NCBI GenBank assembly: GCA_019689555.1
Contig: JADGHE010000008.1
Span: 16,725-80,724, forward strand
From: Variibacter sp.
GTDB lineage: Bacteria > Pseudomonadota > Alphaproteobacteria > Rhizobiales > Xanthobacteraceae
DNA length: 64,000 nucleotides
Direction of reading: 5' to 3'
Below the pieces are notes generated by a model. The model was not told the origin of the DNA. It saw only the letters and a program-made list of their open reading frames with translations, and did not search any database. Shown here in pieces: positions 52,794 through 61,316 of the stretch. The stretch's first letter is position 1, and each line of letters opens with the position of its first letter. A program made the translations under genes and the position numbers.

Positions 52794-52816
52794 CCGCGCC
52801 CGGTTTCCGGGCGCGG
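52794..52816 (+). terminator. Stem-loop after the podJ-like gene
   Basis: CCGCGCCCGG-TTT-CCGGGCGCGG is a perfect 10-base-pair hairpin with a three-base loop, followed by ATAGTTTCGTTGCTT. It lies 150 bases after the podJ-like stop and before the TSUP permease start. Confidence 0.55.
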
Positions 52817-52871
52817 ATAGTTTCGTTGCTTCGTCTTTCCGGTTGCGCCCGCAGCCGGCGGAACTCTGACC

Positions 52872-53798
52872 GTGCAGATCTACCTTCCGATCGCCGACAT
52901 GCCCGTCAACGTCTTCGTCATCCTGGCGATGGGGTTGGCGGTCGGCTTTCTGTCGGGGATGTTCGGCATCGGCGGGGGGTTCCTCCTCACCCCGCTCCTG
53001 ATCTTCGTCGGCATCGCGCCGGTGGTCGCGGTGGCCACGGTGTCGAGCCACATCGCGGCGGCCTCGCTGTCGGGAGTCTTCGCCTATTGGCGGCGCCGGG
53101 CGCTCGACCCGGCCCTGGCCGCGGTGCTGCTGGTCGGCGCGATCTTGGGCACCACCGCGGGCGTGTGGCTGATCGCCTGGCTGCGCACGGCCGGCCAGCT
53201 CGATCTCGCCATCAGCCTGTCCTACGTGACGCTGCTCGGCATCGTCGGCGCCCTGATGAGCATCGAGAGCGCGCGCGCGATCTTCCGCGCGCGGGCGGGC
53301 GGCCGGGCGGACGCGCGGCGCCCGGGAAGCCACGCCTGGTTCCACGGGCTGCCGTTCAAGATGCGTTTCAAGCAGTCGCGCATCTACGTCTCCGTCATTC
53401 CGGTGCTCACCATCGGCTTCTTCATCGGGTTTCTCGGCGCCGTCATGGGCATCGGCGGCGGCTTTCTGCTGGTGCCGGCGCTGATCTATCTCTTGCGCGT
53501 CCCGACCGCGGTCGTCATCGGCACCTCGATGGTGGTGACGCTCGTTACCATGGTCTCGGCGACCATTTTGCACGCGGCGACCAACTATTCGGTCGATGCC
53601 GTGCTCGCGCTGATCCTCATGATCGGCGGCGTCATGGGAGCCCAGTTCGGCGCCCAGGCCGGGCAGCGGGTGCGCGCCGAGCAGCTGCGGCTGCTGCTCG
53701 GCCTGATGATCATGCTGGTGGGCCTGCGGTTCGCGATCGGGCTCGCGGTGCAGCCGGACGACCTGTTCACCATTCAGCAGCACGAGGTGCTGCCATGA
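52872..53798 (+). CDS. TSUP (TauE/SafE) family sulfite/organosulfonate exporter-like permease
   Basis: A 308-residue membrane protein with two homologous halves, each bearing the TSUP glycine motif: FLSGMFGIGGGFLLTP near residue 27 and FLGAVMGIGGGFLLVP near 190. Family members export sulfite or organosulfur anions. GTG 52872 starts MQIYLPIADMPVNVFV. Its stop overlaps the ATG of the TIGR02186 gene (ATGA), so the two products probably work together. Confidence 0.92.
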   Translation: MQIYLPIADMPVNVFVILAMGLAVGFLSGMFGIGGGFLLTPLLIFVGIAPVVAVATVSSHIAAASLSGVFAYWRRRALDPALAAVLLVGAILGTTAGVWLIAWLRTAGQLDLAISLSYVTLLGIVGALMSIESARAIFRARAGGRADARRPGSHAWFHGLPFKMRFKQSRIYVSVIPVLTIGFFIGFLGAVMGIGGGFLLVPALIYLLRVPTAVVIGTSMVVTLVTMVSATILHAATNYSVDAVLALILMIGGVMGAQFGAQAGQRVRAEQLRLLLGLMIMLVGLRFAIGLAVQPDDLFTIQQHEVLP

Positions 53799-54583
53799 AC
53801 CCCGCCCGGTTCCTCGCCTCGCTCCTCGCCGCTCTTCCCCTCCTGGCGGGAGCCGCCGCTCCGGCGGCCGCCGAGCGGCTCATCATCTCGCTCTCCACCC
53901 ATCGCGTGCTCATCAACTCCAATTTCACGGGCGTGGAGCTCACGCTGTTCGGCGCGATCGAGCTCGACGCCGCGGCCGTCGGGCGCGCGGGGGGCTATGC
54001 CCTGGTCGTCACCGTCACGGGTCCGCGCCGCACGGTGACGACCTGGCGCAAGGAGCGCGTGCTGGGGCTGTGGGTGAACGCGACGTACCGCACCTTCGTC
54101 GACCCGCCGAGCTATCTCGCGGTGCTCACGAACCGGCCGATCAACGCCATCGCCGACCCGGCGGTGCTGCGGCGCCGGCAGATCGGCCTCAACTATTTTC
54201 TGCTGCCGCAGGACCTCGACGGGGACGTGGCCGACGCGGGAGCCGACGACCCTTACCGGCAGGCCTTCATCCGAGTGAAATCGGAGCAGGGGCTTTACCG
54301 CGAGCAGACCAATGCCGTGACCTTCCTTGCGCCCACGCTGTTCCGCGCCTCGATCCCCCTGCCGGCCAACGTGCCGGTCGGCGGCTACGAGGTCGATGTC
54401 ACGCTGTTCTCCGGCGGGGCGATGATTGCGCGCGAGTCGACCGCGTTCGAGATCATCAAAGCGGGGTTCGAGCGGCACGTCGCGGTGGCCGCGCGCGAGC
54501 ACGGCCTGCTCTACGGCCTTGCGACCGCGGCGCTCGCTTTGCTGACCGGATGGCTCGGCTCGATCGTCTTCCGCAGGGAATGA
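53795..54583 (+). CDS. TIGR02186 family membrane-anchored protein
   Basis: A 262-residue protein with a signal peptide (FLASLLAALPLLAGAAAPAAA), a periplasmic beta-rich domain beginning ERLIISLSTHRVLINSNFTG, and one C-terminal membrane helix (LLYGLATAALALLTGWLGSIVF), matching the uncharacterised TIGR02186 family. In alphaproteobacteria this family habitually accompanies a TSUP permease, as here with a four-base overlap. It may be a periplasmic partner that gates or feeds the exporter; that is inference from linkage. Confidence 0.88.
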   Translation: MNPARFLASLLAALPLLAGAAAPAAAERLIISLSTHRVLINSNFTGVELTLFGAIELDAAAVGRAGGYALVVTVTGPRRTVTTWRKERVLGLWVNATYRTFVDPPSYLAVLTNRPINAIADPAVLRRRQIGLNYFLLPQDLDGDVADAGADDPYRQAFIRVKSEQGLYREQTNAVTFLAPTLFRASIPLPANVPVGGYEVDVTLFSGGAMIARESTAFEIIKAGFERHVAVAAREHGLLYGLATAALALLTGWLGSIVFRRE

Positions 54584-54743
54584 CCCGTCCGCGCCGGCCT
54601 TCGCGCGCAGCCGCCGCGCATGAAATTAAGCGCCCGCAAATCACGCGCCGGAGAACGGGGCGCTGGCGAACGCCCCGCGTTCGTGCATGATCGGCGCAGA
54701 CGCCTGTTGCGCCGTCCGCAACAGGCCATCGGGGGAGACGGTC

Positions 54744-55778
54744 ATGAAGGCCATGGTTCTGCACGCACCGCGCACGCCCTTCGTGATGGAGGAGCGCCCC
54801 GACCCCAAGCCGGGCCGGGGAGAGGCGGTCGCCCGCGTGTTCGCCTGCGGCGCGGGATTGACGATCGAGCACGTGCGCGCCGGCCGCGTGCCGTTTGCGA
54901 CCTTTCCGCGCATCATCGGCCATGAAATCTCCGGCGAGATCGTCGAGGTCGGCCCCGAGGTGCAGGCGCTGAAGGTGGGCGATCCCGTCACCTGCTACTT
55001 CTACACCGGGTGCGGCCGCTGCCGCTGGTGCCGGACCAATCGCGAGCCGCTGTGCGAGAACCAGGGCCCGCGGGTCGGCTACCAGATCGACGGCGGCTAC
55101 GCCGAATTCATCAAGCTCCCCGAGCGCAACTTCCTCAAGCTGCCGCCGGGACTCGACCACCGGAACGAGGCGCCCGCGGTGGCCGTGATCGCCGATGCGC
55201 TGGCGACGCCGTTCAAGGTGGTGCGGCACGCGAAGATAGAGCCGCTGGAGAATGTCGCCGTCGTGGGGGCGGGCGGCGGCCTCGGCATTCACATGATCAA
55301 GATGGCCCGCTGGGCCGGCGCGCGCGTGATCGCGGTCGAGCGCAACGCGGGGAAGTTCGACGCCTGCCGGGAGGCGGGCGCGGAAGCGGTGGTGGACGCA
55401 AGCGGCAACGACGTCGTCGGCGCCGTGCTGGAGGCGACCGGCGGCCGCGGCGCCGACGTCGTCATCGACTTCGTGTCCAGCACGACGAGCCTCGAGGCGG
55501 GCTTCGCCTGTCTCGGCGTCGGCGGCCGCCTCGTCACGCTCGGGGGAGCGGGCGAGGACTTCAAGGTTGCGGCGCGGCATCTCCTGAACAAGGAGGCGGT
55601 CGTGATGGGCAGCCGCTACGCCACCAAGCAGGAGGTGCTGGACGCGCTCGCGCTCGCCGCGCGCCGCGAGGTCTGGCCGCTGGTGACGGAGGTCTATCCG
55701 CTCGCCGAGGCCGAGCGGGTGCACGAACGTCTTGCGGCCGGCGAGGTGATCGGACGCGCGGCGCTTTCGATCGCCTGA
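54744..55778 (+). CDS. Zinc-dependent medium-chain alcohol dehydrogenase
   Basis: A 344-residue MDR enzyme starting MKAMVLHAPRTPFVMEERP. Catalytic zinc ligands are suggested by FACGAGLTIEHV and IIGHEISGEI; the structural zinc site is the four-cysteine loop CGRCRWCRTNREPLC. The coenzyme motif is VVGAGGGLGIHMIKMARWAG. A GGGGGAG site precedes ATG 54744. Subgroup substrates include alcohols, diols and dihydroxy-cyclohexadiene acids. It is convergent with the PEP-mutase-family gene. Confidence 0.92.
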   Translation: MKAMVLHAPRTPFVMEERPDPKPGRGEAVARVFACGAGLTIEHVRAGRVPFATFPRIIGHEISGEIVEVGPEVQALKVGDPVTCYFYTGCGRCRWCRTNREPLCENQGPRVGYQIDGGYAEFIKLPERNFLKLPPGLDHRNEAPAVAVIADALATPFKVVRHAKIEPLENVAVVGAGGGLGIHMIKMARWAGARVIAVERNAGKFDACREAGAEAVVDASGNDVVGAVLEATGGRGADVVIDFVSSTTSLEAGFACLGVGGRLVTLGGAGEDFKVAARHLLNKEAVVMGSRYATKQEVLDALALAARREVWPLVTEVYPLAEAERVHERLAAGEVIGRAALSIA

Positions 55779-55811
55779 TCCGCGCCCCGCCCGTACGAAA
55801 GCACCGCGATT

Positions 55812-56678
55812 TCAGCCGCCGAGGAAGTCCGCGCTCCAGCGCGCATAGTCGCCCTCGCGCGTGACCTGCTTCATGAGCTCGGCGGACGCCGCCTTCGGCA
55901 GTTCTGACGCCGGCACGCCTTCGCGCAGCCCCTTCAGCGTTTCATAGACCGCCGCCACGGCGGCCGCGATCGGCCGGTGCCCCTGCAGGCAGATGCGCAC
56001 GCCGCGGCTCGCGAGATAGTCGCGATCCATGAGCTCGCCGCCCGCCGAGCCGAGGATGAGCGGCACGGTGATCTTCGCCGCCACCTTGTCGAGGTCCGCA
56101 CGCGTCTTGACGCCGACGAGGAAGATCGCGTCGACGCCCGCCGCCTCGTAGGCCGCGGCGCGCGCGATGGCGTCGTCGATCCCGGTGATCTGCGGCGCGC
56201 TGGTGCGCCCGGCGATGACGAGGTCCTTGTCGCGGCGCGCAGCGAGCGCGGCCTTCATCTTGCCGATGCCCTCCTCGATCGAGACGAGCGCCGCCGCCTC
56301 GCCGGCGCCGAAGGGGCGCGGCAACACCGTGTCCTCGATCGACAGCGCGGCGACGCCGGCCGTCTCCAGCTCCTCGACGGTGCGCATGACGTTGAGCGCA
56401 TTGCCGTAGCCGTGGTCGGCGTCGACCAGAAGCGGCAGCTCCCCGGCGCGGTTGATGCGGTAGGCCTGCTCGGCGAACTCGCTCAAGGTGAGAACGATGA
56501 GGTCGGGCGCGCCCAGGACCACCATCGACGCGACCGAGCCGGCGAAGATGCCACACTCGAAGCCGAGATCCTCGGCGATGCGGGCCGACATCGGGTCGAA
56601 CACCGAGCCGGGATGCACGCAGCGATCGTCGGCGAGGATCGCGCGAAAACGCTTGCGCCGCTTGCTCCAATCCGCCAT
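55812..56678 (-). CDS. Isocitrate lyase/PEP mutase family enzyme (oxaloacetate-decarboxylase-like)
   Basis: A 288-residue TIM-barrel enzyme of the PEP mutase/isocitrate lyase superfamily with VHPGSVFDPMSARIAEDLGF at the N-terminus and the Mg-binding DADHGYGNALNVMRTVEELE. The usual catalytic-loop cysteine of isocitrate lyases is absent, and the barrel matches the PA4872-like oxaloacetate decarboxylases or related carboxyphosphonoenolpyruvate-type lyases. It starts three bases after the remnant hydroxylase gene, so the two were probably one operon. Confidence 0.88.
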   Translation of the reverse strand: MADWSKRRKRFRAILADDRCVHPGSVFDPMSARIAEDLGFECGIFAGSVASMVVLGAPDLIVLTLSEFAEQAYRINRAGELPLLVDADHGYGNALNVMRTVEELETAGVAALSIEDTVLPRPFGAGEAAALVSIEEGIGKMKAALAARRDKDLVIAGRTSAPQITGIDDAIARAAAYEAAGVDAIFLVGVKTRADLDKVAAKITVPLILGSAGGELMDRDYLASRGVRICLQGHRPIAAAVAAVYETLKGLREGVPASELPKAASAELMKQVTREGDYARWSADFLGG

Positions 56679-56681
56679 GGC

Positions 56682-57323
56682 TCACCCCCGCGTAGTTGCC
56701 TGAAGAGCGCGCCAGACGCGCTCCGGGGTCGCCGGCATCGGAATGTCGCGAATGCCGAACTCGGACAGCGCATCGATGACCGCGTTGGCGACCGCGGGCA
56801 GGGTGCCGACGCTGCCGGCCTCGCCCGCTCCCTTGACGCCGAGCGGGTTGGTCTTGGTCGGCACCGGATTGCTTTCGACGCGGATCGCGCACACATCGTG
56901 CGCGCGCGGCACGGCGTAGTCCATGAACGATCCGGTGAGAAGCTGGCCCGTGCTCTCGTCGAAGCGGATATCGTCCTTGAGCATCTGTCCGATGCCCTGC
57001 ACCACGCCGCCGTGGATCTGCCCGTGCAGCAGCAGCGGGTTCATCACCGTGCCGACATCGTCCACCACCGTGTAGCGGACGACCTGGACGACGCCCGTCT
57101 CCGGGTCGATCTCGACTTCGCAGACATGGCAGCCGTTGGGGAAGTTCTCGACATCGCCGCGATAGACCGCCGTGGCGGCAAGCCCCGCGTCGTGCGGCGA
57201 GCGCAGCACGTAGCCGAACACCGTTCCCGGAAGCACGACATCGTCGAGATAACGCCCGCCGCCTTTGAGCAGGCGCGGGTCTTCGAACCGTGAAACCGGC
57301 TGGCCGAGCGCGAATTCCCCCAT
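56682..57323 (-). pseudogene. Molybdopterin-binding xanthine-dehydrogenase/CoxL-type large subunit, large internal deletion
   Basis: Residues 1-44 (MGEFALGQPVSRFEDPRLL...GYVLRSPH) are the normal N-terminus of a CoxL-type molybdenum hydroxylase large subunit. From residue 47 on (LAATAVYRGDVENFPNGCHV...) the protein is the normal last part, with GQIHGGVVQGIGQ and the MoCo-region GVKGAGEAGSVG. Full-length relatives are about 770 residues; roughly 550 between these parts, including most cofactor and substrate residues, are missing without a frame break (junction near 57190). The product would be inactive. An assembly misjoin could also give this. It precedes the PEP-mutase-family gene in the same direction; no small or medium subunit is present. 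Confidence 0.82.
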
Positions 57324-57329
57324 CGAGCA

Positions 57330-57621
57330 CCTCGATCCTCTGGTGGCGCGACATGCGCGACATGTTCTACACCATGCAGCCCATGGAAACCTCGAACATG
57401 AAGCTGCTCGAAGCCACCTTCGAAGCGATCCGCGCCGACACCCAGCTGCTCTATGCGTCCGACTGGCCGCACTGGGACTTCGACGTGCCGGCGCGGCTGT
57501 TCGACCGGCCGTTCCTCGACGACCGCACGAAGCGCAACCTTCTCGGGCTCAACGCGGCGCGCGTGTTCAACTCGACGTTCCCGTGCGCTACCGGCAGCCG
57601 GCGAACGCCGCCGCGGAGTAG
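57330..57621 (+). pseudogene. C-terminal remnant of an amidohydrolase, frameshifted
   Basis: From about 57350 the plus frame reads RDMRDMFYTMQPMETSNMKL...QLLYASDWPHWDFDVP...NLLGLNAARVFN, the last quarter of a TIM-barrel amidohydrolase (the DWPH metal aspartate region). The N-terminal three quarters are absent. After VFN the frame breaks: a shift of one base at 57570-57571 restores LDVPVRYRQPANAAAE and TAG 57619, the expected C-terminus. It is therefore both 5'-truncated and frameshifted. It abuts the start codon of the deleted hydroxylase gene on the other strand. Confidence 0.78.
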
Positions 57622-57696
57622 CGCGCCCCCTCCGCCGCCGGCGCGGCGAGGCCGGGACGCCGAAGCGGGCGCCGCAGCGGGCTCGGGCGAGCCGGA

Positions 57697-58095
57697 TCAG
57701 GCGCCCAGATACTGCGCGTCGGAGACCTGTTCGAGCCAGACCACGTGCACCCCGTCGAGGTGCTCCTGCAGCGCGAGATGCGCCATGCCGACGGTCGGCG
57801 AGGCGCCGTGCCAGTGTTTTTCGTCCGGCGGAATCCACACCGTATCGCCCGGGCGGATTTCGCGGATCGGGCCGCCCCAGCTCTGCACGCGGCCGACCCC
57901 CGAGAGAACGTAGAGCGTCTGCCCGAGCGGATGGGTGTGCCAGGCGGTGCGCGCGCCCGGCTCGAAAGTGACGCGGCCGCCGCGCAGCCGCGCCGGGGCC
58001 GGCGCATCGACGACCGGATCCTGCCAGGCGATGCCCGCGACCCATTCGGCGCTCATGCGGCGCGTCGGTGAAGACCCGCAGGTGATGATGTCCAT
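57697..58095 (-). CDS. Cupin-domain protein
   Basis: A 132-residue single-domain cupin starting MDIITCGSSPTRRMSAEWVAG. Metal-site motifs are FEPGARTAWHTHPLGQTLYV (two His) and WIPPDEKHWHGASP (two His). GGGAGG five bases before ATG 58095 selects this over the Arg-rich longer frame. Small cupins of this type include dioxygenases, isomerases and quercetinase-like proteins of unknown substrate. It is divergent from the S10 peptidase gene. Confidence 0.9.
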   Translation of the reverse strand: MDIITCGSSPTRRMSAEWVAGIAWQDPVVDAPAPARLRGGRVTFEPGARTAWHTHPLGQTLYVLSGVGRVQSWGGPIREIRPGDTVWIPPDEKHWHGASPTVGMAHLALQEHLDGVHVVWLEQVSDAQYLGA

Positions 58096-58299
58096 GCCGA
58101 CCTCCCTGTGGCCCTGTGGCCTGTTGCTTTGCGCCTCACTCTCTACGACCGCCCGGCCGGCGCGGAAAGCGACTCCTGCCGGCGGACATGACCTCGCCCG
58201 CGCCCGGCACGTTCGCTGCCCGCGGCCGCGGGGGGCGCGCCGAAAAAGCCGGATTCGTGGCGCCATATACGGTGCAAGGCGCTTTCAAGGGGTGAACCC

Positions 58300-59811
58300 G
58301 TGTCGAACCCGCTTCGCCATCTTCTTCTCTGCGCCGCCCTTGCGGCGCTGCCGCTCGGCCATGCCACGGCGCAGGAGGCCCGCAAAGAGCCTGCGGGCGA
58401 GGCGCGCGCGGCGCAGGGCGCGCTCGCGCTGCTGCCGGCCGACTCCGTGACCGAACACACGGCCGATCTCGGCGGCCGCAAGCTCGCCTACACGGCGACC
58501 GCCGGCACTTTCCCGCTCTACGACCAGAACGGCGAACGCGCGGCCGCGATCTTCTACACCGCCTATGTGGCGAAGGACGCGGGCGCCCCTCGGCCGCTGA
58601 CCTTCGTGTTCAACGGCGGGCCCGGCGCCGCATCGGCCTACCTGCATCTCGGGCTCGCGGGGCCGCGGGTGGTGGAGTTCGGGCCTTCTCCGACGGGCGC
58701 GCAGGCGTCGCTGCGCGACAACCCCGACACCTGGCTCGCCTTCACCGACCTCGTCTTCGTGGACCCCGTGGGAACCGGCTGGAGCCGCCCGGCAAAGCCG
58801 GACGGAGCAAAGGATTTCTGGGGCGTGAAGGCGGATGCCCAGGCGCTCGCCAAGGTGATCGCGCTCTACGTCGCCAAGAAAGGGCGCAACGCCTCGCCGC
58901 TCTACATTCTGGGGGAAAGCTACGGCGGCTTCCGCGCGGTCAAGGTCGCGCGCGCGCTCCAGCGCGAGCAGGGGCTCGTGGCGAGCGGCATCGTCATGGT
59001 CTCGCCGTTTCTCGAGGGCTCGTTGGGCTCGCGCCAGTTCGCGCTCGGCGCGGCGCTGCATCTGCCGTCGCTCGCCGCCGCCGCGCTCGACCGACGCAAC
59101 GCCTTCACGCCGGAGGCGCTGGCCGCCGCCGAGCGCTTCGCCATGACCGAATATCTGGTGACGCTCGCCGGCCCGCCGCCGCAGGGGGAAGCGGCGCGCG
59201 CCTTCTATGCCCGCGTCGCGGACATCACCGGCCTGCCCGTCGACGTCGTCACCCGCACGCGCGGCTTCATCGGGCAGGAATACGTGAAGCATACGGGCGG
59301 CGGCCGCCCGCAGGTGGCGAGTCCCTACGACGCGACCTTCGCGGCTCCGGACCCGTTTCCGGAATCGAGCGCGGCGGAGGGCGACGACCCCATTCTCGAC
59401 GGCTTTTTGCAGGCTCTCGGCGGCGCCTTCGTGGCCTATGCGCGCGACACGCTCAACTACAAGACCGAGATGACGTTCCATCTGCTCAATCGCGAGGTGA
59501 GCGGCAAGTGGGACTGGGACGGTGGGCGGGCGCGCGCGAGCGCGACTCACGACATGCGCGAGCTGCTCGCGCTCAATCCGGGCCTGCGCATCTTCATCGG
59601 GCACGGCCGCAGCGATCTCGTGACGCCCTATGGCGTCACCCGCTACGTGCTCGACCATCTGCCGCCGATCGGCGAACCGGGGCGCACGGCGCTCAAGCTC
59701 TACAAGGGCGGCCACATGTTCTATCTCGCGCCGAGCGAGCGCGGCGCCTTCGCGGCCGACGCGCAGGCCTTCTACGCCGCGGAACGCCGCGGCGCGCACG
59801 CGCTCGACTAG
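58300..59811 (+). CDS. S10 family serine carboxypeptidase-like protein, secreted
   Basis: A 503-residue protein with a Sec signal (LLLCAALAALPLGHATAQ). Its alpha/beta-hydrolase core shows the oxyanion NGGPGAAS (105-112), PVGTGWSRP, the nucleophile GESYGG (Ser207), the acid in GHGRSDLVTPY and the base in YKGGHMFY. This is the bacterial S10 group, probably periplasmic, cleaving C-terminal residues or acting as an acyltransferase. GTG 58300 follows GGGG at short distance. Neighbours give no substrate. It is convergent with the LLM oxidoreductase gene, with a hairpin between. Confidence 0.9.
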   Translation: MSNPLRHLLLCAALAALPLGHATAQEARKEPAGEARAAQGALALLPADSVTEHTADLGGRKLAYTATAGTFPLYDQNGERAAAIFYTAYVAKDAGAPRPLTFVFNGGPGAASAYLHLGLAGPRVVEFGPSPTGAQASLRDNPDTWLAFTDLVFVDPVGTGWSRPAKPDGAKDFWGVKADAQALAKVIALYVAKKGRNASPLYILGESYGGFRAVKVARALQREQGLVASGIVMVSPFLEGSLGSRQFALGAALHLPSLAAAALDRRNAFTPEALAAAERFAMTEYLVTLAGPPPQGEAARAFYARVADITGLPVDVVTRTRGFIGQEYVKHTGGGRPQVASPYDATFAAPDPFPESSAAEGDDPILDGFLQALGGAFVAYARDTLNYKTEMTFHLLNREVSGKWDWDGGRARASATHDMRELLALNPGLRIFIGHGRSDLVTPYGVTRYVLDHLPPIGEPGRTALKLYKGGHMFYLAPSERGAFAADAQAFYAAERRGAHALD

Positions 59812-59856
59812 GAAGGTTTCATCCCGAGGGGGCACAGGCCCCGCACGCGGTTTCTG

Positions 59857-59893
59857 ACCCTCCCTGATCCGTCGCCCTCGCAGGGGGAGGGGT
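59857..59893. terminator. Dyad between convergent genes
   Basis: ACCCTCCCT (59857-59865) can pair with AGGGGGAGGGGT (59882-59893). It sits between convergent stops at 59811 and 59931, fitting a bidirectional terminator. It belongs to the same CCCTCC/GGGAGG type as the dyads at 16425 and 47335. Confidence 0.4.
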
Positions 59894-59930
59894 CTGCGCG
59901 GCGAGCCGCCGGGAGCGCCGCGCCGGCCGT

Positions 59931-60977
59931 TCAGCCCACGACGCGCAGCGCCGGCTTGTCGCTCATCGCCGGCATCACCTCGCGGGCGAAGCGGCGCAGG
60001 CTCTGCCGCGCGCGCTCGCCCCCGCCCGAGCCGCCGCCGTTGAGCAGCACATAGCCGACGCCGACGGCGCGCAGCGCCTCGAGCTTTTCCAGGATCTCGT
60101 CCGGAGTGCCGTACATGGCGCTCGCCTCGTTGAGCGCGGCGGTGTCCGCATGAGAGCGCGCGCGCCAGTCGCCGTCGTTCACTCCCGGTCTGATTGCGAT
60201 CTGCAGTTGCCGCAGCCGGTTCTGCAGCCGACGCGCCAAAGCCTCCTGCTTGTCCTGTGCATTGGTCGCAACATGGAAGGCGCGCGCCACGCCGACGTCC
60301 ATCGGATCGAAGGCGCGGCCGTGCCTTTCGACCTCGCTCTTGTAGAGCGCGATGCGGGAGGCGATCTCCTCGGGCGTCGCATACTGCTCGAGCAGCAGCT
60401 TGAAGCCGCGCCGCGCGACCTCGCGGATCGACCGATCGCTGCTCGCGCCCATCCAGATCGGCGGATGCGGCTTCTGCGCGGGCGGCGGCTCGACGACGAT
60501 GTCGTTGAAGGTCCAGAACCGGCCGCGATGGTCGAAACGCTCCTGCGACGTCCACGCCTTGATGAGCAGGTCGAGCGCCTCCTCGAAGCGCGCCTCGGCC
60601 TCGGCCATGGGTATGTTGAAGCCGTGGAACTCGTTGTGCCGGTAGCCCTTGCCCATGCCGAAGTCGAGCCGGCCGCCGGAGAGCAGATCGACGGTCGCGG
60701 CCTGCTCGGCGAGCAGCACCGGATTGTGCCAGGGCAGCACGATCACCGCGGTGCCGACGCGCAGCGTCGTGGTGCGCGCGGCAAGCCAGGTGAGCAGGTT
60801 CATCGTCGCCGACACCTGGCCGAAGCCCGTGAAATGATGCTCGACCAGGAACGAGCTGTAAAAGCCCAACGCCTCGGCCTCGATGTTGTACTCGATGAAA
60901 TCCCGGAAGCCCTCGCTGCTGTCGATCTCGGGCCCGCCGCGTTTGGCCTGCGCACTGCCGAAGAGTCCGAAGCGCAT
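59931..60977 (-). CDS. LLM class (bacterial luciferase-like) flavin-dependent oxidoreductase
   Basis: A 348-residue F420/FMN-type TIM-barrel monooxygenase starting MRFGLFGSAQAKRGG. It includes SSFLVEHHFTGFGQVSATM, TVDLLSGGRLDFGMGKGY and PIWMGASSDRSIREVARRG, all luciferase-like family patterns. GAGGAAG lies about eight bases before ATG 60977; a GTG one codon earlier is also possible. A reductase partner is not visible. Substrate unknown; relatives oxidise alkanesulfonates, alkanes and aromatic amines. Confidence 0.9.
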   Translation of the reverse strand: MRFGLFGSAQAKRGGPEIDSSEGFRDFIEYNIEAEALGFYSSFLVEHHFTGFGQVSATMNLLTWLAARTTTLRVGTAVIVLPWHNPVLLAEQAATVDLLSGGRLDFGMGKGYRHNEFHGFNIPMAEAEARFEEALDLLIKAWTSQERFDHRGRFWTFNDIVVEPPPAQKPHPPIWMGASSDRSIREVARRGFKLLLEQYATPEEIASRIALYKSEVERHGRAFDPMDVGVARAFHVATNAQDKQEALARRLQNRLRQLQIAIRPGVNDGDWRARSHADTAALNEASAMYGTPDEILEKLEALRAVGVGYVLLNGGGSGGGERARQSLRRFAREVMPAMSDKPALRVVG

Positions 60978-61316
60978 CACCGCTCTTCCTCTTGTCTCCC
61001 GGACGCCCGCTTCATAGCCGAGATCGAGACGTGCAATCTACACACCGCTCGGTCATAACAGTTCGGCCCTTCGGGTACGCTGGCCGAACGCCGATCCGCT
61101 TCGCCGCCTTGCATCGACCGCGAGCCGGAATGCGCGAAGCCGCCCGAAGCGTTTCCGCTTTAGAACAACTGATTTTCCGGCGTGGCGGGCGCGTCCGCTC
61201 GGCCTTGCCCGCCGGCTGCTGCAATCTTGCGGTCGCGCAGCGCCCCCGCAGCCGCTCCCGCTCATGCGGCGGCCGAGACAATCGGCCCGAGACGCCAGGA
61301 CACGGAGAACCCGCAC
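60978..61316 (+). other. Divergent intergenic region (339 bases)
   Basis: Separates the LLM gene from an amidohydrolase gene on the other strand. Contains the inverted repeat at 61061-61089 and an A+T-richer patch near 61155-61175. No credible gene inside and no clear promoter pair. Confidence 0.4.
61061..61089. promoter_or_regulatory. Operator-like inverted repeat
   Basis: GTTCGGCC (61061-61068) and GGCCGAAC (61082-61089) are perfect 8-base inverted repeats separated by 13 bases, centred between two divergent genes. The spacing suits a dimeric regulator; no regulator gene adjoins. Confidence 0.4.

Noticed and set aside
56682..57323. Treating the 213-codon frame as an intact small protein
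   Set aside because: Both halves match separate ends of a roughly 770-residue family with no linker, so a deletion remnant is the better reading.
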